Notes: a model not told the origin generated them from the letters alone. Numbered from the stretch's first letter, positions 1 through 8,470 are shown. The stretch: DNA of 36,860 nt from JBAUHN01 sp049680295 (GCA_049680295.1 JBAUHN010000478.1:1-36860), one strand, 5' to 3'. Made by a program: numbers and translations.

Positions 1-867
1 TTTCGCGGCCACGCGCTCTACGGCGTGTTCAACGGCGAAACCGTTGCTCCGGCAAGCCCGGCGCTCGTTGCGCAATACCCGACTTTGCGCGACCTGTTGG
101 ATGCTGAAAATTCTGAGGCCCTGAAAGACACTGAAAATCTATCCGCAGCGATTCCCATCGCCGAAATCACATTCCAGCCGCCCATTCCAAACCCGCGTAA
201 GATCATCTGTGTTGGCATGAATTACCCCAAGCCCTACCCTATTGATGGCGTGGCCCCACCCAACCCCGAACACATCATCCTGTTTGGCAAGGAGCGCGAG
301 ACACTAGTCGGTCATGCGGCAACATTGGAAACACCGCGCGGCACACCGGCAGACAGTTTTGACTTTGAAGGCGAAATCGCCGCCGTGATCGGAAAATCCG
401 CACGCCATGTGACTCCTGTTCAGGCGATGGATCACGTGGTGGGTTACGCCCCGTTTAATGATGGTTCGGTGCGCGACTGGCAGAAACACTCGATCTATGC
501 GGGTAAGAATTTTGCAAATTCGGGGTCATGGGGGCCGTGGATCACTACCGCTGATGTCCTCCCGACTGTCGAGGATCTGCTCCTCACTGTCACCTTGAAC
601 GGGGACACGATGCAATCCGCATACGGGCGCGAGATGATCTTCTCGCTACCCGAACAGATCGCCTATGCCTCATCCTTGTTCACGTTGCATCCGGGCGATG
701 TAATTGCCACTGGATCGCCAGATGGGACTGGCGGCAGTCGGACGCCCAAGCGTTATTTGAACCCGAATGATGTCTTATCGATCACCGTTCAGGGCATCGG
801 CACCCTTACGAACACCGTTTCCCGTCCAATCCATCACGAGACAGACGCAGATATCGCTCTCGAATGA
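1..867 (+). CDS. Fumarylacetoacetate hydrolase family protein (5' end outside window)
   Basis: The reading frame is open from the first base, so the start lies upstream; 288 residues are visible. The FAH fold is shown by ICVGMNYP (visible residues about 69-76), the acidic metal-binding segment FDFEGEIAAVIGK (about 120-132, two Glu), NDGSVRDWQ (about 153-161, the Asp ligand), GKNF, and GDVIATGSPDGTG near residue 233. Family members hydrolyse or hydrate beta-diketo/2-oxo acids in aromatic or sugar-acid breakdown with Mg2+ in the cytosol. The substrate cannot be told from sequence. A GTG at 25 could serve as a start, but the preceding in-frame codons look like coding sequence, so a 5'-truncated gene is more likely. 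It ends TGA at 867 and is followed by about 500 bases without a gene. Confidence 0.88.
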   Translation, partial: FRGHALYGVFNGETVAPASPALVAQYPTLRDLLDAENSEALKDTENLSAAIPIAEITFQPPIPNPRKIICVGMNYPKPYPIDGVAPPNPEHIILFGKERETLVGHAATLETPRGTPADSFDFEGEIAAVIGKSARHVTPVQAMDHVVGYAPFNDGSVRDWQKHSIYAGKNFANSGSWGPWITTADVLPTVEDLLLTVTLNGDTMQSAYGREMIFSLPEQIAYASSLFTLHPGDVIATGSPDGTGGSRTPKRYLNPNDVLSITVQGIGTLTNTVSRPIHHETDADIALE

Positions 868-1370
868 CTGCTTCGCCGCGGTTTTCCGACCTTTGTACAT
901 TTTGCAGCATCGGTCACAGTGGGCTCTTCCGACACCTTAGCTGCGCTGACTACGAGCGACTGGTTTAGGGCGTTGCGCCATTAGCTGCAACGTCCACGAA
1001 CTCGAAAGATGCGGACTTTGCCGTCATTCGTTTTTCGCGCTTTGCTGACGCAGCATTGCTTTGGGTGTACGGCGATTTCTTCGCTGCAGTGCAGCAAAAG
1101 TCATGGAAGCGGCCATTTATGCTGGCGTGTAAGACCGAGATCATTTCCGACCGTTCGCCGCGCCCGTGTCCGATGTCTTCCAAACAAATGCTGTGGACAT
1201 CCTTTTTGGTTCCACCTCCGACAAGTGGTTCATCATGCGAAACGCTATGGCCTCTGTAGAAACAACAAAACAATAACCCAAGCGACAGGCCAATATACCA
1301 AGAATGCTCATGTCAGCCATCGCATCCTATTGGATCGTTGGCCGACTCACTCAAGGTTTAGAAGTCTCGC
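868..1370. other. Intergenic stretch without a recognised gene
   Basis: About 500 bases separate the FAH-family gene from the end of the universal stress protein gene. Short open frames exist on both strands, but none has a recognisable domain, a convincing ribosome binding site or protein-like composition. I see no clear hairpin terminator behind either neighbouring gene. Confidence 0.5.
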
Positions 1371-2219
1371 CTAGCGCAAGGGTGCGACAAGGACATCACA
1401 GTGCGGATTGGACAAAAGATCGTATGCAGTACTGCCCAGAACAGCTTCGACCAGCCACGGTTTGCCATGGGAACCAACACACACCAGATCGGCTTTCCTG
1501 GCGGTGACTTCCGCCTGAAGCACGGTGACTGGTCCACCTTCCTTAATGCTCTTGTGCGTATCCTTATGAGAGTCCGTCAGTGTGCTGATGAAGTCGGTCA
1601 TGTGGCGGCGGATCTCCTTTTCAATCCGCTTCTTTTCGCGGACAATGATGTCGCCGTGTTCATCCGCGCGCATGGTCAGCGCCTTGAATGGGATGTGATA
1701 GGCATGGATAAGCGTCAAAGGATGCTCATGTACGATCCGGGAGGCAAGATCTGTGGCATGTCTGGCGCATTCCGAGAAATCGACGCCAACAAGGGCTTTG
1801 CTGTAATTTTTCGCTGCAGGATTTACAGCAACCAGCAGCGGTGATTTGGAGTTTTTGGCGACGCGATGCAATGTTGTCCCGCTGAAAAGCTCAAGGAGGC
1901 CGCGATTGCGATGCGTTCCCAAAACCACCAGATCCGCATTGTGACGTTCGGCCAGTTCTGTGATCTTCTTCCAAGGGTGACCGAACTCAACGTAGATATT
2001 GGTCTTCACACCTTTGAAGAGCGCGCCTTCTTTGATCTGCTTTTGTAGTTCGACGGTCGCGTTTTCTTCGCAAGCAAGTGCTACTGTCGAGGTGACCTCG
2101 TCATCGACCACATAGACGATGTGCAGTATGGCATTCATCTGTTTGGCGATCAGGGCGGCGCGATCCATTGCCCGGTCTGAGCGTTCCGACAGATCAGTGG
2201 CAACGAGAATATTATTCAT
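1371..2219 (-). CDS. Tandem universal stress protein (two Usp domains)
   Basis: 282 residues made of two UspA-like domains (about 1-135 and 138-282). The second domain carries the complete ATP-binding motif G-x2-G-x9-G-S: G249-S-H-G252 followed nine residues later by G262-S263. In the first domain the second glycine is replaced (G101-T-H-R104, then G114-T115), so only domain 2 is predicted to bind ATP canonically. The ATG start has GGAG nine bases upstream. Double-domain Usp proteins act in the cytosol in survival under energy or oxygen limitation; in Rhodobacterales such genes often lie beside P-type ATPase genes under FNR-type control. Here a P-type ATPase remnant with an FNR-like box lies divergently upstream. 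Family assignment is firm; the exact role is inferred. Confidence 0.93.
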   Translation of the reverse strand: MNNILVATDLSERSDRAMDRAALIAKQMNAILHIVYVVDDEVTSTVALACEENATVELQKQIKEGALFKGVKTNIYVEFGHPWKKITELAERHNADLVVLGTHRNRGLLELFSGTTLHRVAKNSKSPLLVAVNPAAKNYSKALVGVDFSECARHATDLASRIVHEHPLTLIHAYHIPFKALTMRADEHGDIIVREKKRIEKEIRRHMTDFISTLTDSHKDTHKSIKEGGPVTVLQAEVTARKADLVCVGSHGKPWLVEAVLGSTAYDLLSNPHCDVLVAPLR

Positions 2220-2423
2220 TCTTGATTACTCCAAGTTGTCGTGGAAATAACGAGCAGTGGAATTCATAGGGGCAGCATTACCCTGATTTTGCCCCCTTAA
2301 CAGCAATGCTAGTGTGACCAGCGAAAGGCGCATAGACACTTGTTACTTGGACCCGGGCCAGATTGGCCGACCCGAATGTCGTATCAACAGTTTGACTTTT
2401 ACCAAGCAAAGGCCCTGAGACCG

Positions 2424-2437
2424 TTGATTTATGTCAA
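2424..2437. promoter_or_regulatory. Candidate FNR/FnrL box
   Basis: TTGAT-TTAT-GTCAA matches the FNR/FnrL/Anr consensus TTGAT-N4-ATCAA at nine of ten fixed positions. It lies between the divergent universal stress protein gene and the truncated P-type ATPase gene, about 115 bases upstream of the likely ATPase start and about 205 bases upstream of the usp start. This fits low-oxygen induction of the pair. The match is seen in the sequence; function is inferred. Confidence 0.55.
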
Positions 2438-2551
2438 GGCGTAAGGAAGCGAACTGGGTCGATATTGGGCCGCGAACTGATGGCGATCAAGTCAATCCCA
2501 GACGCCAATGCTAATTTGCCATCAAACTGTTATCTTAATGTAAGGAATGCG

Positions 2552-2900
2552 ATGCAGTCCAGGCTCACTCAACCGCATGCCCAAACCTCTGAAGAGTGTC
2601 TGTCATCGCTTGGGGCTCCGGCCACCGGTCTTTTCGCTAATGACGCCAAGCAGCGATTGACTGAATACGGCCCAAATCATCTGCCAGAGGAGCCTCGGCG
2701 TCCGGCCCTGGTGCGGTTCCTGCTGCATTTTCATAACGTCTTGATGTACGTGCTCCTGGGTGCTGCGGCAGTGACGGCAGCATTGGGACATATGATCGAT
2801 ACCTGGGTGATCCTGGCCGTCGTTCTGGTCAATGCAGTCATGGGTTTCATTCAGGAAGGCCGTGCAGAAAACGCCATGGCGGCGATCCGGCAGATGGCCG
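2552..2900 (+). pseudogene. P-type cation ATPase, N-terminal fragment only
   Basis: Starts at ATG 2552 with AAGGA five bases upstream; an earlier ATG at 2480 lacks such a site. The roughly 115 residues match the N-terminus of Ca2+/cation P-type ATPases: a cation-ATPase N domain (EYGPNHLPEEP region), then two hydrophobic helices (VLMYVLLGAAAVTAALG and WVILAVVLVNAVMGFIQEG) and the start of the following stalk (RAENAMAAIRQM). Similarity stops near 2895, where the sequence passes into a dimethylglycine-dehydrogenase-like gene in another frame; the ATPase frame hits TGA at 2915-2917. The actuator domain, the DKTGT phosphorylation site and all later domains are missing, so no pump can be made. A candidate FNR box lies upstream. 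Confidence 0.85.
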
Positions 2901-4889
2901 CTGATGAATGCGGATGATGTGCTGGGCGCGGTCTGGTCGCCCGAGGATGGGCGGGTATCACCCTCGGATGTTTGTGCCGCACTGGTCAAGGGCGCGAAAA
3001 CCCGTGGCGCCCGGATTTATGAGGGCACAGGCGTCACCGGCATTCTGACCGAAAACAACCGTATCACCGGGGTTGAGACAGCGGGCGGCACCATCATGTG
3101 TGACGCCATCGCGCTATGTACCGGCCTGTGGTCACGCGAAGTGGGTGCCATGGCCGGGGCGGAGGTGCCGGCCTTGGCGTGTGAACATTTCTATCTGTTG
3201 ACCAAGCCAATTGCCGGCATCACCGGTAACATGCCGACGCTTAGCGACCATGACAACCATCTCTATATTCGCGATGACAGCGGCGGCTTGCTGGTAGGGT
3301 GTTTTGAGCCGATGGGCAAACCCATCGAGCCGGGCATTTTGGGCAAGGATTTTGAGTTCTCGCTGCTGGCCGAGGATTGGGACCATTTTGAACCGATGAT
3401 GATGAACGCGCTGAACCGCCTGCCCGCGCTTGAGACCGCCGAGGTCAAAATGCTGCTGAACGGGCCGGAAAGCTTTACCCCCGATGGGATGTTCATGCTG
3501 GGCGAGACAGCCGAGACGCGGGGCCTGTTTCTGGGTTGTGGCATGAATTCGGTTGGTATGGCCTCGGGGGGCGGTGCAGGCATGAACCTTGCGCATGCGA
3601 TTGTGCATGGCGCCACCGCCTATGATCTGGGCGAGGCGGACGCGAAACGCTTTGCCCCGGTGTTCAATTCACTGGACCACCTGATGGCCCGCGCGCCGGA
3701 AATCTTGGGCACCCATTACGAGATTGCCTATCCCGGTCGACAGTTGAAAACCGCCCGCGATCTGCGCCGCCTGCCGCTGGACGCAGAATACCGTGCGGCG
3801 CATGCTCACATGGGGCAGGTCTATGGCTGGGAACGTCCACTCTATTTCGGCAAATCCGCCGAGCCGTCGATGACATTCAATCGCCCCGACTGGTTCGAAA
3901 ACGTCGCACAAGAGGTGCGCGCCGCCCATGAAGCTGCAGCGATTTTTGACGCCTCGCCCTTTGGCAAGATCGAGGTGACCGGCCCCGATGCCTGCGCGTT
4001 CTTGCAACGTGTCTGCCTGCGCCAGATGGACTGCGCCAGCGGCACTGCGATCTACACCGGCCTTTTGAATGCACGCGGCACCTATGAAAGCGATATCACC
4101 GCCCACAGGCTTGCCCCCGATCATTACCGCCTGTTTGTCGGCACCGCCGCCATCAAACGCGATCTGGCATGGCTGACCCGACATAGTGAAGGCTATGACG
4201 TAGCCTTGACCGACAGTACCGAAGACTATGCCGTCCTGGGATTAATGGGGCCGGACGCGGCGCGGATCGTGGCCCAGGTTGGCGCGCCCGAGCTTAACGA
4301 TCTTGGGTATTTCAAGGTCGGGCCAGCCCATATCGCGGGCAAACATGTGCGCGCCGTGCGGATGTCTTATGTCGGCGAGGCGGGGTGGGAAATAACCTGC
4401 AAATCCGAAAACGCATCCCCAATTTACGCGGCGATGACGGGGGCGGGCGCGACGCCTGCCGGTCTTTATGCGCAAACCTCGATGCGGATCGAAAAAGGCT
4501 TTGCCGCCATGGGCCATGAACTGGACAGAGATGTCAGCCCGGTTGCCGTTGGCATGGCCGGAATGGCCAAAAAGACCGGCGGTTTTATCGGGGCAGAGGT
4601 ATTGGCGCGGCATGTCGCAACACAAAAGCTGTCCATGGTGACGATCCTGTTGGAGGATGACATCGCCGTCCCCATTGGCCATGAACCAGTGTATCTGGAT
4701 GGTAAAATCATCGGCCAGACCACATCTGCCGCTTACGGCTATCGTGTTGGCGCGCCGATTGCGCTGGCACATGTGACCGATGTGCGGGATGGTGCCGCGA
4801 TCACGCTGGATATTGCAGGCGTCAAAGTGCCGGGCAAAATGCAGGTTGGTCCGGCGTTTGACCCCGGCGGAGACCGCATGCGACAGTGA
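2898..4889 (+). pseudogene. Dimethylglycine/sarcosine dehydrogenase-like oxidoreductase, 5'-truncated
   Basis: About 660 residues align with the family from within the FAD-dependent DAO domain (PLMNADDVLGAVWSPEDG onward) through to a C-terminal GcvT-like folate-binding domain (about the last 370 residues, beginning near AYPGRQLKTARDLRR). Relatives are about 810 residues, so roughly 150 are missing, including the N-terminal dinucleotide-binding GxGxxG motif and the flavin attachment region. An ATG at 2904 opens the frame but has no good ribosome binding site. Intact homologues demethylate N-methylated glycines and pass the one-carbon unit to tetrahydrofolate. Without the FAD fold the product should be inactive as a dehydrogenase; the GcvT part alone is complete. 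The rest of the frame is free of stops, which suggests recent truncation. Confidence 0.87.
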
Positions 4890-4929
4890 CAAATTCAGTG
4901 GTCATTGCCGATAGCTTAAACCCCGACCG

Positions 4930-5844
4930 TCAATTCAACCGCCTGATCAACGCGTCTACCTCATCGCGGCTGGGCATTGACGGCGCGGTGCCTGACTTGG
5001 TCACCGACAGCCCGGCTGTGGCGCAACCCAATTGGGCCGCCTGCAAAGGTGTTAGCCCCTCGGACAGGGCCGCTGCAAACCCGCCGTTGAAGGCGTCGCC
5101 TGCACCGGTGGTTTCAACAACGTCACCCGCATTGACCGCCGGAACAAGCCCGTGACCGTATAGATAGGCACCCTGTTCGCCCATCGTGATGATCGGCGTT
5201 TTGACGCCGAGGACGCGCAACGCCTCGCAGGCGCGTTTCGCATCTGCCGGGGTATGCACCGCAATGCCGGTCAGGGCCTCGCATTCGCTTTCATTCGGTG
5301 TGACGTAATCACACAAGGCCAGCATTCCATCCGGCAAGGTTGCCGCAGGTGCTGGGTTTAGCAGCGTCGTGACCCCGGCAGCGCGGGCAATCTCCAACCC
5401 GCGAACGGCGGCTTGCATCGGTTGTTCCAATTGCGTAACGAAAACATCTGCCTGTGCGATCAGCTTGGACTGCGCGTCGACATCGGCCGCATCAATCAAC
5501 GCCGCGGCCCCCGGAGCGATGATGATCGCGTTGTCACCTGTGCTGTCCTCGATAAAGATATGGGCAGCCCCCGTGTAGCTGTCACTGACTTGTTCAACAT
5601 GCGGGATAACCCCTGCGTTTTCCCAAGTCTCCAGCGCAAGCTTGGCGAAATCGTCCTGCCCCAGTTTGGTGATCATATGCGTCCTGGCCCCCATTTGGGC
5701 ACAGGCCACCGCTTGATTAGAGCCTTTGCCGCCGGGGCCAAGCGCAAAAGAATTGCCCATAATCGTTTCACCCATCACCGGCATACGCGCGGCGCGATAT
5801 GCGGTGTCGGCAACGAAAACGCCTAAGATTACAACCTGTCCCAT
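4930..5844 (-). CDS. rbsK: Ribokinase (PfkB family sugar kinase)
   Basis: 304 residues from ATG 5844; a TTG at 5853 is a possible earlier start. Both PfkB signatures are visible: GPGGKGSNQA (about 36-45) and TTGAGDAFNGG (about 245-255) with catalytic Asp about 250, plus NPAPA (163-167) and the NESE segment. Ribokinases phosphorylate D-ribose, or a related sugar, at O5 with ATP in the cytosol. The gene lies directly downstream of fucU and an ABC ATPase on the same strand, the usual layout of a sugar uptake operon. It ends convergently with the truncated dehydrogenase, about 40 bases away. It appears intact although its neighbours are damaged, so it is either still selected or only recently without partners. 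True substrate is uncertain. Confidence 0.9.
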   Translation of the reverse strand: MGQVVILGVFVADTAYRAARMPVMGETIMGNSFALGPGGKGSNQAVACAQMGARTHMITKLGQDDFAKLALETWENAGVIPHVEQVSDSYTGAAHIFIEDSTGDNAIIIAPGAAALIDAADVDAQSKLIAQADVFVTQLEQPMQAAVRGLEIARAAGVTTLLNPAPAATLPDGMLALCDYVTPNESECEALTGIAVHTPADAKRACEALRVLGVKTPIITMGEQGAYLYGHGLVPAVNAGDVVETTGAGDAFNGGFAAALSEGLTPLQAAQLGCATAGLSVTKSGTAPSMPSRDEVDALIRRLN

Positions 5845-5849
5845 CTCAC

Positions 5850-6295
5850 TCAATCCTCTTCTGGTGGCACAACACCTTTGCGAAACGCAAAACAGCCGGA
5901 AAACCGACGCTCGCCGGTCTGGATGACCGCATAGGCCGATTTGGCCCGTTCATAAAAGCATAGCGTTCGATGCCGATCATGGTTGGACCTTGGACCGCGC
6001 TGACTTGAGTCTGCACCTCTTGCATGACGGGCAGGATGGTTTCGGGCTCTCCAACCACCTCCATCCGGGCGGCGGCATCATCGACAAATGAATCTATCGG
6101 ATACAGCGACAACACCGCGCGCACGACCTGCGCCGCAGGCCGGTCGATCCGTAAAACCTGTCCCAGTACGGTTTCGCGCGCAACACTGTCGGACGGAAAG
6201 TTTGTATCCGCGATGATCAGGTCTTCGCCATGTCCCTTCGCCCGCAATGCCTGCAGCACGTCGGCATTTGAAATTGGGTCAATTCCCTTTAGCAT
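5850..6295 (-). pseudogene. fucU: RbsD/FucU family sugar mutarotase, frameshifted near the 3' end
   Basis: From ATG 6295 (AGAGG eight bases upstream) the protein reads MLKGIDPISNADVLQALRAK..., typical of FucU mutarotases, which interconvert sugar anomers before kinase action. After ...GIERYAF the frame goes wrong. Adding one base to the four-A run at 5954-5957 (plus strand) restores YERAKSAYAVIQTGERRF and then GCFAFRKGVVPPEED, the expected conserved C-terminus, ending TGA at 5850-5852 just before rbsK. As read, the gene instead runs on to TGA at 5846 with an unrelated 30-residue tail. The C-terminal Tyr/Glu/Arg-rich segment contributes to the active site in FucU, so the frameshifted product is probably inactive. 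A homopolymer sequencing error is possible. Confidence 0.85.
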
Positions 6296-6318
6296 GTCAG
6301 CCTCTGATTTTTTGTTCT

Positions 6319-7302
6319 TCAAAGTCGCGCGCCGGTTTCGGCGTCAAAAATAGGGATGTGATCCGGGTCCGGTTTCAGGTGGATCGTCTCAGCGCTGGCA
6401 AAGCTGTGGCGTTCCCGGAAAACCGCCGTCACATCGCGCCCTTCAAAACGCAGGAAAACCATCGTCTCGGCACCTGTGGGTTCCACCACCTTGACCTGCA
6501 TCGGCAGGCCGTCTTTTGCCAGGATCAGATGCTCGGGTCGAATACCAAGATTGATCTTTCCGGTCCCGCTTGGCCCCGCAAACGTCTGATGCCCAACCGT
6601 CACTTTGCCATCTGCCCGCGCGCCGGCCAGCAGGTTCATCGACGGTGCGCCGATAAAGGTGGCGACAAATTCATTGGCCGGATTGTCATAAAGCTCCAGC
6701 GGCGTGCCGATCTGTTCGATGATACCGCCCTGCATTACCACGATCCGGTCGGCCAAGGTCATCGCCTCGATCTGGTCATGGGTCACAAACACGGTCGTGG
6801 TTTTCAGCCGCTGATGCAGTTCCTTGATTTCGGTGCGCATTTGAATGCGCAGTTTTGCATCCAGATTGGAAAGGGGTTCGTCAAACAAAAACACCTGCGG
6901 GTCTCGGACAATGGCCCGCCCCATCGCAACCCGTTGCCTTTGACCGCCCGACAAATGCCGAGGCTTGCGGTCAAGATAGTCGGTCAGGCTGAGGATCTCG
7001 GCGGCCTCTTTCACGCGGCGGTCAATTTCGGATTTGTTGGCTTTGCCGACCTTCGGCGCAAAGCCCATATTCTCGGCCACAGATTTATGCGGGTATAAAG
7101 CGTAGGTCTGGAACACCTTGGAGATGGTGCCACTGTCGATAGGCTCCAGCCCGTCAATCATCCGCAGCAAAGTGGACTTGCCACAGCCCGATGGCCCGAC
7201 CAGCGCCACGAATTCGCCATCCGCAATATCAATATTCAGCCCGTGGATTACTTCGACAGCACTGTATGATTTGCAGATCTCGTTTATCTTGACGTTTGCC
7301 AT
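6319..7302 (-). CDS. Sugar ABC transporter ATPase (MalK/UgpC type) with internal deletion
   Basis: 327 residues, ATG 7302 with AAGGG eight bases upstream. Visible motifs: Walker A GPSGCGKST (36-44), Q-loop glutamine 65 (VFQTYALYPH), signature LSGGQ (117-121), Walker B VFLFDEP (about 137-143), H-loop His175, then a TOBE-type C-terminal regulatory domain. Compared with E. coli MalK, about 17 residues between Walker A and the Q-loop are missing: the text jumps from SGTIS straight to KVFQ. This removes a strand and loop of the nucleotide-binding fold, so activity is doubtful although the frame is intact. Relatives are usually 340-370 residues. No binding protein or permease gene lies beside it; fucU and rbsK follow on the same strand. 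Confidence 0.88.
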   Translation of the reverse strand: MANVKINEICKSYSAVEVIHGLNIDIADGEFVALVGPSGCGKSTLLRMIDGLEPIDSGTISKVFQTYALYPHKSVAENMGFAPKVGKANKSEIDRRVKEAAEILSLTDYLDRKPRHLSGGQRQRVAMGRAIVRDPQVFLFDEPLSNLDAKLRIQMRTEIKELHQRLKTTTVFVTHDQIEAMTLADRIVVMQGGIIEQIGTPLELYDNPANEFVATFIGAPSMNLLAGARADGKVTVGHQTFAGPSGTGKINLGIRPEHLILAKDGLPMQVKVVEPTGAETMVFLRFEGRDVTAVFRERHSFASAETIHLKPDPDHIPIFDAETGARL

Positions 7303-7487
7303 AACTGACCCTTCCCCGAACCAAGAATGCTAGGGTCTGAACCCAATTCCCACAAGCCCGACCCAAAGGCAATTTTCATCTTGGGGCAGGCCATTACCAC
7401 TTTTCCAATTTGCTGGGCTTTCATAGGACTTTCCCCATATTGGAGGAGCAGGTAGCATTTTGCCACCTCACCAGAGCCGGAGAATTT
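7303..7487. other. Spacer between divergent ABC ATPase gene and antitoxin remnant
   Basis: This 185-base gap holds the ribosome binding sites of both neighbours and the first copy of a 22-base word (7337-7358) repeated at 9046-9067. No gene is supported. It should contain the promoters of both flanking units, but I cannot assign them. Confidence 0.35.
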
Positions 7488-7602
7488 ATGGCCCAATCAA
7501 GCTTGCTGATGACGTGATGTCAGTTGTCCGCCGCACCGCCGGACTGCAAAGCAGATCTGTCGCCGGGCAAATCACCCATTGGATCAACATTGGGCGTGCC
7601 AT
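7488..7602 (+). pseudogene. ParD-like antitoxin remnant (frameshifted, 3'-truncated)
   Basis: ATG 7488 with GGAG five bases upstream opens MAQS, after which the frame is lost. One frame over, residues KLADDVMSVVRRTAG then LQSRSVAGQITHWINIGRAI appear, which match the ParD-like type II antitoxin family as I recall it (usual opening MAQSIKLAD). Inserting four bases (AATC) after position 7498 would join the start to this frame, so a four-base loss from an AATC/ATCA tandem repeat explains the frameshift. The C-terminal half is missing; at about 7600 the sequence changes to zeta-toxin-like coding in another frame. The gene cannot make a working antitoxin. Confidence 0.65.
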
Positions 7603-7821
7603 CCCGTCCCCGAGACGAAAATCCGTGCCCGGTATGCCCGCAGCGGCCCGTTGATCCGGCAGGCGATTTTGCAAAGCGACGTAGGCCATGTGTTTGACAA
7701 TTCGCAGCTGAGCACCCCACCCGAACGGATGCTGTCCTTTCAGAAAGGCGTATTGCGCTTTGCCGCACCGATGTTGCCGCAATGGGAGCAGACTCTTTAC
7801 GCGGAAGATCTGATCCTTTGA
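7600..7821 (+). pseudogene. Zeta-toxin-like kinase, C-terminal remnant
   Basis: In the frame ending TGA at 7819-7821 about 73 residues read HPVPETKIRARYARSG, then VGHVFDNSQ and PPERMLSFQKG. The VPExKIRxRY and FDNS elements are typical of the C-terminal half of zeta-toxin-family P-loop kinases, which phosphorylate UDP-GlcNAc or related targets in toxin-antitoxin systems. The N-terminal half with the Walker A loop is absent. It directly abuts the ParD-like antitoxin remnant, as expected if one deletion removed the antitoxin 3' half and the toxin 5' half. Toxin identity is moderately sure; loss of function is very likely. Confidence 0.6.
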
Positions 7822-7843
7822 GCAGGCAACCTGCCGCGACCCG

Positions 7844-8277
7844 TCAATTGGTGACAATCACCCGCGAGATAATGTCGTCAACGCTTTGGTAGTCGGTCAG
7901 CAGCCGGGTCATAAAATGGGTCTGCACATAGGCAGCACCCGGCAGAGCGCGCCAGCCTGCGGCGTGACCTTGCTTACCTGAACTTGCATCACCGGGCTTG
8001 CGCCAAAATCGGTAGGCGACAGTACCAGAATTTCCGTCTGACCCCGCGCAACCCGATCTTTGTATTCCTCTGCGGTTATCATGGCCTGATACGCCTCGAT
8101 CCTTTTTTCGCGGCCCGTAGAAAGCGGATAAGGGTCAGAGTGCGGCGTCAGATTGGCGGGATAAACTGCATGCCTTTGATGCTCATATTTCAGATCAAGA
8201 TCCTTTTGCAGATTGCGAGCATTCACTGGATGCGACGGCGCGCGATAAAGACCCGGATGAATAGGCCGGTGCTTGTC
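7844..8277 (-). pseudogene. Unrecognised degraded gene with one frameshift
   Basis: A protein-like frame on the minus strand runs from about 8277 (DKHRPIHPGLYRAPSH...) through TPHSDPYPLSTGREKRI and TEILVLSPTDFGASP. It then breaks at the two-C run at 7968-7969. Adding one base there continues into GHAAGWRALPGAAYVQTH and then FMTRLLTDYQSVDD, ending TGA at 7844-7846. Upstream of about 8277 a TAA closes the frame, and no good start is seen; a GTG at 8226 is possible but has no ribosome binding site. The composition looks like real protein, but I do not recognise the family. It is read as the 3' part of a lost gene in the decaying block. Confidence 0.4.
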
Positions 8278-8447
8278 TTAAAAGAACCGCACCGTTACGC
8301 GCGGCTGACTTTCTTTGCCAGCAAACACATCCCCGGATCAGCGCACAAAGCCCTGATAACGCTAAATTTATTTTTCACGTTTGCCCTACTGTTCGATTTC
8401 CCCAGACGCCCCAGCGTCATGTTATCGAATATATAGTTTTCGTTGGT

Positions 8448-8470
8448 AACAATTTACAAAAAATATTGTT
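8448..8470. promoter_or_regulatory. AT-rich dyad upstream of the marR gene
   Basis: AACAAT and ATTGTT form a perfect six-base inverted repeat separated by 11 bases, inside an AT-rich stretch (about 8420-8560) that stands out from the surrounding DNA. MarR regulators bind such dyads near their own genes. A TTGACA at 8497-8502 could be a -35 element, but no good -10 follows at the usual distance. Operator function is inferred only. Confidence 0.3.

Noticed and set aside
965..1374. Overlapping open frames on both strands between the FAH-family and usp genes
   Set aside because: No recognisable domain, no convincing ribosome binding site, and composition unlike the true genes; treated as non-coding.
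7486..7857. 123-residue minus-strand frame across the toxin-antitoxin remnants
   Set aside because: It is the antisense of the ParD-like/zeta-like remnants and lacks protein-like features.
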